Assembly (NCBI GenBank): GCA_001637315.1
Contig: LSZA01000018.1
Coordinates: forward strand, 1 to 52,941
Direction: 5' to 3'
DNA: 52,941 nt
Origin: Phormidium willei BDU 130791
GTDB lineage: Bacteria; Cyanobacteriota; Cyanobacteriia; Cyanobacteriales; Geitlerinemataceae
Numbering within the stretch: the stretch's first letter is position 1; each line of letters begins with the position of its first letter. Below are positions 44,635 through 51,637 of the stretch, piece after piece. A model generated the notes under the pieces. It did not search any database, had not been told where the DNA came from, and was given only the letters and a program-made list of their open reading frames with translations. A program made the position numbers and the translations under genes.

Positions 44635-45522
44635 TTAAATCTCAGCTAAAGACCGTTCAATGAGACGACGGGCTAGGGTTTGCACTCCCGTATGGCGATA
44701 GTAGTCGGTACTCATATCCAGGAAAGCGGCGAGATAATCGAGGCGATCTTCGCTGAAATCAATGAATCCCTGCAAGCCATGGCTGACCTTTTGCGGGGTT
44801 AGATCATTAGAACTCACGAAATCCCCCATCCACCCTTTGACGGAATCAAAGCTTTCGCCAATAAAACTCAGTTTACCATTACTGCTGTCGCCGGGAATTT
44901 GCCCCTCAATGTTTTTATACTGGGAGTTGTCCTCGAGTTCTTTGGGACTGAGATCGCTGAGGCGGCCGCTGACGGTTTGAATGAAATTGGGACCTAAGGG
45001 AATTAAGCCATCGAAACAGACTAATGCCGACATCCGCATCAGGGATTCACCGCCATAGTCGGAGAGCGATCGCACAAAATCCCCCAAACTATCCCCCGGA
45101 ATACCATTGATTTTACAAAAGGCCACCACTTCCACTACTAATTTCAGGGATAAATCAATGGTTTGGGCTTTCTCGGCTTTGGGGGTGAGTTTGTTGAGAA
45201 ATCCCAAGAGGGGAATTTTTTCGCCAATTTTGTTCCCCAGGGCAGCGGTTCCCAGGGCGCTGCCGGTGCGGTCGATGGTATCGTAGAGCCAGAGCGCGGT
45301 TTGGTAGCCTTGGGATTTGTCGTCATAGAGGGCGATGGCCCGGCGACTGACGAGATCCAAGATTGCGGGATCGCTTTCTTGGCTGATGGTTTTGATGGTG
45401 TTGTCCCATCCCACGAGATTGTCCCATTGGCCGGGGACAATTTTATCTAGGGCATTGAGGCTGAAGATGGTCAGGTTGCGAGTGGGGAGATCGTCAACTC
45501 GTTGTTGAATGGAGTTACTCAT
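44635..45522 (-). CDS. Conserved cyanobacterial protein, unknown function (295 aa)
   Basis: The protein has no signal peptide or strong membrane helix. It is helical, with TIFSLNALDKIVPGQWDNLV, ALGTAALGNKIGEKIPLLGF, LKLVVEVVAFCKINGIPGDS and GESLMRMSALVCFDGLIPLG. I do not recognise a named domain, although the pattern recurs in cyanobacterial hypotheticals. It is 18 bp downstream of a lipoprotein gene on the same strand and is likely co-transcribed with it. Confidence 0.72.
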   Translation of the reverse strand: MSNSIQQRVDDLPTRNLTIFSLNALDKIVPGQWDNLVGWDNTIKTISQESDPAILDLVSRRAIALYDDKSQGYQTALWLYDTIDRTGSALGTAALGNKIGEKIPLLGFLNKLTPKAEKAQTIDLSLKLVVEVVAFCKINGIPGDSLGDFVRSLSDYGGESLMRMSALVCFDGLIPLGPNFIQTVSGRLSDLSPKELEDNSQYKNIEGQIPGDSSNGKLSFIGESFDSVKGWMGDFVSSNDLTPQKVSHGLQGFIDFSEDRLDYLAAFLDMSTDYYRHTGVQTLARRLIERSLAEI

Positions 45523-45540
45523 GATGTCACAGTGATGGGT

Positions 45541-46053
45541 TTATAGTCGGGATAGGCCTTGCAAGTCAAATTGCTTTAACCAGGCCTCGCGATCGCTCTC
45601 GGTGAAATCAGGACTACGAGAAATGACCTTGACTTGGAAGCGATCGCCGACCAAAATCGAAGTCTGGCTGGTTCCCAGGGTCGCCGCTGGATAGCCACTA
45701 ATGCGATCGCTGCTATTGCGTAGTCGTTCAGCGGCGGCGGGAACATTGGCCGTGTCTGAGATGGCTAGCATGGCTACATCCTCACCATTGCGTTTGAGTT
45801 TCGCTTCAGCAAAGCCATCCTTCTCCTGAGTGTACACCCGCTCATACTCGCCTGTTGCAGCAGGAAAGAAGCGGTTAAAGGCGCTTCCCGGGATGGATTC
45901 AGAGGAGACCGCTCCCTGGCCATCAGCCGGTTGGACTTGTTCGGCGGGAGGCGGTGGTGGAACATCGGCTTGAGGGCCGCGACATCCCCCAACAAAAAGC
46001 AACATTGCCAGGGAAACGGCAACGCAGAGTTTACGGGTAGCTGCAAAGGACAT
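45541..46053 (-). CDS. Putative lipoprotein
   Basis: The 170-residue protein has a lipoprotein signal: TRKLCVAVSLAMLLFVGGC with the lipobox VGGC at Cys24. A short Pro-rich linker (VPPPPPAEQVQP) follows. The mature domain (NRFFPAATGEYERVYTQEKD, AMLAISDTANVPAAAERLRN, VGDRFQVKVISRSPDF) resembles a small alpha/beta domain of cyanobacterial hypothetical lipoproteins. It lies just upstream of the 295-residue unknown protein and may anchor or assist it. Confidence 0.8.
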   Translation of the reverse strand: MSFAATRKLCVAVSLAMLLFVGGCRGPQADVPPPPPAEQVQPADGQGAVSSESIPGSAFNRFFPAATGEYERVYTQEKDGFAEAKLKRNGEDVAMLAISDTANVPAAAERLRNSSDRISGYPAATLGTSQTSILVGDRFQVKVISRSPDFTESDREAWLKQFDLQGLSRL

Positions 46054-46154
46054 GATGTTGACCTAGTTATATTGAGGTGGGATTGATATTGATATTGATG
46101 CCTAATCCTAACATCGGCCCATAAGAAACAGGAGCAATCGCCCAAATCCCCCCT

Positions 46155-46244
46155 CTTGCCTGTTCCCTTCTTTTGCCTGTTCCCTGTTCCCTGTTCCCTG
46201 TTCCCTTCTTTTGCCTATTGCCTGTTCCCTGTTCCCTGTTCCCT
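46155..46244 (+). repeat. TTCCCTG-type heptamer array (STRR) abutting the CCA-type nucleotidyltransferase gene
   Basis: Three blocks of CTGTTCC units, with one, four and three complete units, are separated by CTTCTTTTGCC or similar. The array ends 6 bp before the ATG at 46251. The frame stays open through the array (from 46173), but a repeat-encoded Pro/Cys/Leu/Phe peptide is unlikely to be real. Confidence 0.88.
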
Positions 46245-46250
46245 CTCCAA

Positions 46251-48989
46251 ATGGATATTATTCTCTGTCACACCACTGCTGATTTCGATAGTTTAGGGGC
46301 AGCTGTTGGCTTAACCCGACTGCACCCTGGCGCTCGTATTGTCCTCACTGGGGGCGCTCATCCAGGAGTAGAAGAGTTTCTAAGACTGCACCGAGATGAG
46401 TATGCTATTGTCGAGCGGCGCTCAGTGAATCCGGATCAGTTGCGATCGCTGTTTGTGGTGGATACCCAATCACGCGATCGCCTGGGGAAAGCGGCGGAAT
46501 GGTTGGATGCACCTGAGTTACAGGGCGTGTATCTCTATGATCATCATCCTGGAATGACGGGAGATATCCCCGCCAGTGAGCGCCAAATCGAAGCCATTGG
46601 CGCTACCACAACTCTCATCGTGGAAGCCTTACAGCGGCAAAACATTAACCTGACGGTGTATGAGGCCACAGTGATGGCCTTGGGGATTCATGTCGATAGT
46701 GGATCTCTGACCTTTGACCATAGTACGGCCCGGGATGCCTTGGCCTTAGCCTGGTTGATGAATCAGGGAGCGAGTTTACCCTTGATTGCCGAGTATATTG
46801 AACCGGGATTATCGGATTCCTTGCAAGACTTGTTAGCAACCGCCCTCGAAACCGTGAACAGCGAGGAGGTGTGGGGGCAACAAGTCGCGTCAGTGGTGTT
46901 GCGTACCCGTGATTATGTGCCGGGATTGTCGGGGTTAACCTCGCGCCTGCTGGAACTAACGGATAGCGATGCGATGATTTTGCTGCATGAGTATCAACGA
47001 CAGGGGGATGAATCGCGGCTGACGGTGATTGCGCGATCGCAGATTCCCCAGACGGATCTCAATGTCATTTTGCAAAGTATCGGTGGGGGCGGCCATCGCA
47101 AAGCCGGTTCAGCACAATTGCGGAATGCTAACCCCGAAGAGGTACTGCGCCAGTTGCGCGATCGCCTCAACGCCCAAATTCCCCCACCGCCCACGGCCCG
47201 AGAGTTAATGTCTTCTCCGGTGCGGACGATTCGCCCACAAACGACCATTGGCGAGGCTCACCGGATTCTGTTGCGTTACGGCCATTCCGGCTTATCGGTG
47301 GTGAACCAAGCCGACGAATTAGTCGGGGTCATCTCCCGCCGGGATTTGGACATCGCCCTGCACCACGGCTTCCACCATGCCCCCGTCAAGGGCTATATGA
47401 CCCGAAATGTCAAAACGATTCGTCCAGACACCTTGCTGCCCGAAATTGAGGGGTTGATGGTGACATTTGATATTGGTCGCTTGCCGGTCTTAGACGAGGG
47501 GGCGTTGGTGGGGATTGTTACCCGCACCGATGTCTTGCGAGAACTCCATGAGGAGAGTCGTCAACTTTGTCCTATCCATCCTGAACGGGAGTCTCAGGGG
47601 CGACGGTTGACGCGGGAGGCCGATGTTTGGCAGGGTCTGCGATCGCACCTCAACCCCAAACTGTGGCAATTGCTCGAAACAGCGGCCCAGGCGGCTCAGG
47701 AACGGGGTTGGCAGCTCTATCTGGTGGGGGGAGCGGTGCGAGATCTGTTGCGGGGGATGCAGTCGCCGCAACAGATGGAGGTGGCGTTAACGGATATTGA
47801 TTTGGTGGTAGATGGCTTTCATCAGTCGGCAACGGTTGGCGCGGGGGTGGAGTTGGCGAATGTGTTACAGGAGCAGTTTTCGGGGGCGCGATTGGATGTG
47901 CATGGGGCGTTCCAGACGGCGGCGTTGTTATGGCACAATGACCCTGTTTTTGATTCCCTTTGGTTGGATATTGCCACGGCGCGGACGGAGTTTTACCCCT
48001 ATCCGGCGGCAAATCCGGAGGTGGAGGCCAGTTCGATTCGTCAGGATTTGTACCGCCGGGATTTTACAATCAATGCCTTGGCGATTCGTTTGACAACCCC
48101 TCGTCAGGGGAAGTTATTGGACTTTTTTGGCGGTGTGTTGGATTTGCAGCGGGGTTGGGTGCGGGTGTTGCACGCCAATAGTTTTATTGAGGATCCGACG
48201 CGGATTTTTCGGGCGGTGCGGTTTGCGGTGCGGTTTGGTTTTGAGATTGAACCGGAGACGGAACGGTTTATTCGTCATGCGATCGCCAGTGGGGTGTATG
48301 AGCGATCGCGCTCCCTCAATCCTCGTACTCCGGCGTTACAGGCGCGGTTAAAAAGTGAGTTGAAATATCTCTTGCAAGCGTCGTATTGGCCACGAGCGTT
48401 GCGGGAGTTGGATCGGTTGGGGGCGTTGCAATGTTTGCATCCGCAATTACGATTGACACGGGAACTGTGGCGGCGTTTACAGTTAGCAGATCGGGGGTTA
48501 CGACGGTTTCAGAAATGGCATCGTCTGAGTCATTGGCGGATGTTATTGGAGGTGTTATTGTCCCAGGTGGAGACAGGAACTGGGGAGTTTTCCCGCGCGG
48601 CGGTGGCGCAACAGTTGCAGTTACCCGATGAGACGGTGCAACGGTTGGCGACGCTGGGGGAACGGCGGGAGCGTCTGCAACGGGAGTTGAGTAGGGCGCA
48701 GCGGCCGAGTGAGGTGGCGCAAGTGTTGTCGGGGGAGGAGTTAGCGGGATTGTTGTTGGTGGCCTTGGGGATGGGGCGATCGCGGCGTGGTAAAGTCTGG
48801 CAATATCTGACGGAGTGGGCTCAGGTGAAGCCGTTGTTAAATGGGGAGGATTTGAAGCAGTTGGGGTATAGGCCGGGACCTCAGTTTAAGGAGATGTTGG
48901 CCGATATTCAGGCGGGAACGTTGGATGGGGAGTTTGGCGGTTCTCGGGAGGCGGCGATCGCGTTTGTGTGCGATCGGTATCCCTTGTAA
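46251..48989 (+). CDS. DHH phosphoesterase - CBS - tRNA nucleotidyltransferase (poly(A) polymerase-type) fusion
   Basis: The 912-residue protein has four parts. A DHH/DHHA1 phosphoesterase covers about 1-310 (CHTTADFDSLGAAVGL, FVVDTQSRD, YDHHPGM, HVDSGSLTFDH, GGGGHRKAGSA). Two CBS domains cover about 315-430. A class II nucleotidyltransferase head covers about 470-650 (LVGGAVRDLLRG, LTDIDLVVDG, RRDFTINALAI). An RNA-binding helical tail completes it (IFRAVRFAVRFGFEIEPETE). The layout matches the A-adding type of tRNA 3'-end enzymes seen in cyanobacteria and other lineages with split CC- and A-adding activities. The ATG at 46251 begins the DHH domain and directly follows the heptamer array. Confidence 0.93.
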   Translation: MDIILCHTTADFDSLGAAVGLTRLHPGARIVLTGGAHPGVEEFLRLHRDEYAIVERRSVNPDQLRSLFVVDTQSRDRLGKAAEWLDAPELQGVYLYDHHPGMTGDIPASERQIEAIGATTTLIVEALQRQNINLTVYEATVMALGIHVDSGSLTFDHSTARDALALAWLMNQGASLPLIAEYIEPGLSDSLQDLLATALETVNSEEVWGQQVASVVLRTRDYVPGLSGLTSRLLELTDSDAMILLHEYQRQGDESRLTVIARSQIPQTDLNVILQSIGGGGHRKAGSAQLRNANPEEVLRQLRDRLNAQIPPPPTARELMSSPVRTIRPQTTIGEAHRILLRYGHSGLSVVNQADELVGVISRRDLDIALHHGFHHAPVKGYMTRNVKTIRPDTLLPEIEGLMVTFDIGRLPVLDEGALVGIVTRTDVLRELHEESRQLCPIHPERESQGRRLTREADVWQGLRSHLNPKLWQLLETAAQAAQERGWQLYLVGGAVRDLLRGMQSPQQMEVALTDIDLVVDGFHQSATVGAGVELANVLQEQFSGARLDVHGAFQTAALLWHNDPVFDSLWLDIATARTEFYPYPAANPEVEASSIRQDLYRRDFTINALAIRLTTPRQGKLLDFFGGVLDLQRGWVRVLHANSFIEDPTRIFRAVRFAVRFGFEIEPETERFIRHAIASGVYERSRSLNPRTPALQARLKSELKYLLQASYWPRALRELDRLGALQCLHPQLRLTRELWRRLQLADRGLRRFQKWHRLSHWRMLLEVLLSQVETGTGEFSRAAVAQQLQLPDETVQRLATLGERRERLQRELSRAQRPSEVAQVLSGEELAGLLLVALGMGRSRRGKVWQYLTEWAQVKPLLNGEDLKQLGYRPGPQFKEMLADIQAGTLDGEFGGSREAAIAFVCDRYPL

Positions 48990-49023
48990 AACCCTGAGGA
49001 TGGCGAATTAAATTGAAGAACGT

Positions 49024-49119
49024 TCAGGCTTGTGAATCTAGTGAAACACGGGCATCCTTAACCGTGGCCTTGAGTTTTTCGGGTGAGTGCAGCTTAGGCC
49101 GATCTCGATCTAATCCCAC
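49024..49119 (-). pseudogene. Possible truncated TacT-type (GNAT) toxin stub
   Basis: A GTG overlaps the antitoxin stop (GTGGGATTAG), as is usual in TacA-TacT pairs. It opens 31 codons containing KLHSPEKLK, which resembles the opening of TacT-type toxins. The frame ends at a TGA, and no acetyltransferase motif follows before the next gene. This is read as a decayed toxin, at low confidence; it could also be chance. Confidence 0.3.
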
Positions 49120-49406
49120 GGAGCCTTAGTTTTCAGTAATGTACGCAGCTTGTCATTTTGGGTCGGTGGCGCATCCAGCAACGCCACAAACTGCTTAAAT
49201 TTAAGCTCATCTAACCCGAAGAACGTCTGTTCCAGAAGAACATCTTGGGCCTTCTGATACGACGACTCCAGCATAAATTTCGAGCGGCTCTTGCCCTGCA
49301 CTTTAGCGGCATGATCAATAATATCTTGTTGGCTTTGCTTGGCTGGGATGTTGATAGTAACATCGCGGGTCTGGCTACCCGACTGTTCACCGGTTGAGCT
49401 GTGCAT
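49110..49406 (-). CDS. DUF1778 / TacA-type antitoxin
   Basis: The 98-residue protein from the ATG at 49406, with GAGG 7 bp upstream, has a ribbon-helix-helix N-terminal half (RDVTINIPAKQSQQDIIDHA, GKSRSKFMLESSYQKAQDVL) and the family tail (TFFGLDELKFKQFVALLDAP, then PPTQNDKLRTLL). DUF1778 antitoxins neutralise GNAT toxins that acetylate aminoacyl-tRNAs. The downstream toxin frame is only a stub, so this antitoxin seems orphaned. Confidence 0.87.
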   Translation of the reverse strand: MHSSTGEQSGSQTRDVTINIPAKQSQQDIIDHAAKVQGKSRSKFMLESSYQKAQDVLLEQTFFGLDELKFKQFVALLDAPPTQNDKLRTLLKTKAPWD

Positions 49407-49699
49407 AGCGCTGACCTCTTTATCTAATAGGAGACCCCCCACCAATATAAGAGCTTTGTATGAGCAATATCAACACATGCATGTTGTTTTGATACAACGG
49501 CTCACGAAGGGTCACGAGCACAACAGCTGTGCCCCCGGCAATTTCACCCTGAGTCCAATTTGTTTGACTAAGGACTCGACCCGACCCGAACCAATGGAAA
49601 TTCGTTCCGGACAAATCTGGATTCAGCGTAATCAAACTGACTATTCCTTTTTCTCAGTCTCTGGAATGGAGTAAAAGCGAGGTGTTATCCTCTACCCGA

Positions 49700-49830
49700 T
49701 GCGCGGCTAGGGATAAACAGCGAGTGCAGACTGATCTCTCCCTGATTCCAGAACTCCTCAACTGTCCGGGGGAAGCACTGCAAATCATCAACGGTCATCT
49801 GGAGTTGGTGGATGAGGGGTTTTGCCGATC
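49700..49830 (+). pseudogene. Decayed N-terminal fragment of a TPR/CHAT-type cyanobacterial protein (copy 1)
   Basis: The frame encodes DKQRVQTDLSLIPELLNCPG and ALQIINGHLELVDEGF, matching the N-terminal pattern (DEQRxQAYxxLIxxLLxCPxGE...NxELVDxGL) often seen on large cyanobacterial TPR or CHAT proteins. The start codon position reads AGG instead of ATG. The frame then leaves the pattern and stops at 49864. 49700-49770 matches 50502-50572 at 59 of 71 bases with no gaps. The region 49407-49699 before it shows no gene I can support. Confidence 0.6.
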
Positions 49831-49851
49831 ACTAAGCTTATCAACTCATTC

Positions 49852-50115
49852 TCACCGCTCATAAGATTCACGGCGATGGGCGATCGCGATGACAAACACT
49901 TGGACTAATTTATCATCTATCGTATAGATGACCCTGTAGTCACCTATACGATAGCGGTAATAGCCTGCATAGTCTCCTTTCAGAACTTTGATATTCGGGT
50001 GCGATCGCGGAGTTTGCTCTAACTGTTGTCAACATCGAGAAATTTTCTTGGCTAAGGCTTTTTCGGCATTAATGTAAACGTTTTGGGCATCAGGATGGAG
50101 TAGAACTTCATACAT
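49852..50115 (-). pseudogene. RelE/ParE-type toxin gene interrupted by an in-frame TGA
   Basis: Read on the minus strand from the ATG at 50115, it gives MYEVLLHPDAQNVYINAEKA, LAKKISRC, a TGA at 50031-50029, then [40 protein letters not shown] and [15 protein letters not shown]. The whole 87-codon RelE fold is present in one frame apart from the single stop at codon 29. The start overlaps the antitoxin stop as TGATG, the normal coupling. A nonsense mutation has most likely silenced the toxin; sequencing error is the alternative. Confidence 0.85.
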
Positions 50116-50393
50116 CAGACATCAGAGCGGAGGTTTCTCCAACTTGTGTACTGGTTCTTCGGGGTTGCGTGATTTTGCTTAACTCGCTCTAGCAATCCCG
50201 GAATTTCTAAGAGTTCTTGGGTTGCACTCTCGCTTTCAGCATTAGCCAAATAAGCGGCAAAATCAGCCAGAACCCGTAATCGCTCAGGGGATAGTTGCTT
50301 GAGTAAATCATTCAGTTGACTCTGTAAATCTGTTACAGACATTGGAGCCGCTGATTCTCTATCCTGGATTGGGGAATTATCCATAGTACCCAT
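50115..50393 (-). CDS. Antitoxin paired with the broken RelE-type toxin
   Basis: The protein of up to 92 residues contains LQSQLNDLLKQLSPERLRVL, ADFAAYLANAESESATQELL and IPGLLERVKQNHATPKNQYT, a pattern of cyanobacterial antitoxins beside RelE-type toxins. ATGs at 50393, 50384 and 50342 are all possible starts; the conserved part begins at the last (MSVTDLQ). It overlaps the toxin start by one base. With the toxin frame interrupted, it may persist as a relic or act on a toxin elsewhere. Confidence 0.78.
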   Translation of the reverse strand: MGTMDNSPIQDRESAAPMSVTDLQSQLNDLLKQLSPERLRVLADFAAYLANAESESATQELLEIPGLLERVKQNHATPKNQYTSWRNLRSDV

Positions 50394-50501
50394 TGCCGAC
50401 GTCTCGCTTTTTAAGGTTCAGTCTCTATTCTAGGATAACTCAATCCAGGGGAATATGCCTGTTATGGCTACCGTACAAGATGCGTGAGGTGGATGACTGG
50501 G

Positions 50502-50576
50502 TGCGTGGCTATGGATGAACAACCAGTGCAGGCTTATCTCGCCCTGATTCGAGAACTCGTCGGCTGTCCGGGTTGA
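50502..50576 (+). pseudogene. Decayed N-terminal fragment of a TPR/CHAT-type protein (copy 2)
   Basis: From the ATG at 50511 it encodes MDEQPVQAYLALIRELVGCP, then Gly and a TGA stop at 50574-50576. This is the first 21 residues of the same N-terminal module as copy 1, with the start codon still present. No continuation was found downstream. Confidence 0.6.
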
Positions 50577-50947
50577 GGAGTCACTGGGCTTGTCGAAGTG
50601 AGGATCTGTTGTTTAAAGTATTCTAAACAATTGTAACACTTGTTGAGGCATGACTTGTTATTTTTTTAACCAGACTCTAAAATCAGAGTTATTAGAAAAA
50701 CGACCCAGAACGCTCCAGAACGTTAGAGTCTCTTCCCAGGCACATATAGAGGTTTCTAATGTTGAGAAATTCTCGTCAGCTCTTCCTGATTACGGAGTTT
50801 TTGTGTAAACCTATACAGCTTCTTGTCTCTTTCGAAGACTGAGGGCTGGACTTCGGCTTCAAACCTCGGATTAGACAGGGATAGGAGTAACGCATTACCC
50901 AAGACCTGGAAGAGAACTCTCATCGAAAACCCATTTGATTAAGAACC
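50577..50947. other. 371-bp intergenic region before the membrane protein gene
   Basis: It holds a direct repeat CCAGAACG (in CCAGAACGCTCCAGAACGTT near 50705-50724) and a small hairpin around ACTCTAAAATCAGAGT near 50674-50689. It becomes AT-rich at 50620-50700, where a promoter could lie. No gene or RNA was recognised. Confidence 0.4.
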
Positions 50948-51502
50948 ATGGCGTTTAAGTTTAAGCCTGGCGTTCAGACCGGTCCTGTGGTCAATTTCTT
51001 CAAAAGCAACAGCCTCGGGTTTATCGCTTTATTTTCCCTCAGCTTATCTCTTACCCTGAGCGGATGTGCCGACACATCCATCGCCCCTAATATTGCTGAG
51101 AGTAACCCCTTATTTCTGCATCGCTGGTTAGCGTTAGGTGGGGTCATTGTTCTGGGACTTGTCAATGCTGGATTGGCGACATCAGGAAATGCTGAATTGG
51201 CTGGAGAATGGTTTGCAGAGCAAACTATCACAGCACTTTTTTCTGGAGTGCTTATGATGACTAAGCTAGGGGAATTATGGTTTATGTTCCTCCAGTGGTT
51301 GTTTGGATTGTGGAATCCTATTTTAGCCATTCTAGGATTTTTAAATGGCTTTGTTTGCAATTTGGGTGCAGCGGTCATTTGGATTATCTTGCTTGGCTTT
51401 ATTTTTCCCACACCAGATCTCTTTTATTGGGGGGTACTCCCAACTCTAGGGGGGATGGGAGTACGAACTCTCTCTTTGCTAGGTGGAAATTCCGATTCGT
51501 AA
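50948..51502 (+). CDS. Membrane protein with lipobox-like motif, unknown function
   Basis: The 184-residue protein has an N-terminal hydrophobic stretch ending in LTLSGC (Cys40), which fits a lipobox after a long signal. Further helices follow at about 57-77 (LALGGVIVLGLVNAGLA), 92-118, and 121-150 (ILAILGFLNGFVCNLGAAVI, WIILLGFIF). I do not recognise the family. The TPR gene follows 135 bp later on the same strand. Confidence 0.65.
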   Translation: MAFKFKPGVQTGPVVNFFKSNSLGFIALFSLSLSLTLSGCADTSIAPNIAESNPLFLHRWLALGGVIVLGLVNAGLATSGNAELAGEWFAEQTITALFSGVLMMTKLGELWFMFLQWLFGLWNPILAILGFLNGFVCNLGAAVIWIILLGFIFPTPDLFYWGVLPTLGGMGVRTLSLLGGNSDS

Positions 51503-51637
51503 GGAGAAAGGAGTGTGTAGGCAGGTTTGGGGACAATCAGGTACTTTGTATCGCTGATGTAGAGAGCCTGTCTACTCGACATAACACTTTGACTTTTCTG
51601 ACCTGTTCCAATTTGTTGATATTATCCGAGTTGTTTC

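Noticed and set aside
46173-46250. Extended N-terminus of the DHH-CBS-nucleotidyltransferase protein
   Set aside because: The 26 extra residues are translated heptamer repeats; the DHH domain starts at the ATG at 46251.
49339-49674. Plus-strand open frame opposite the TacA-type antitoxin
   Set aside because: It covers the antitoxin start region in antisense and shows no recognisable pattern, so it was not called.
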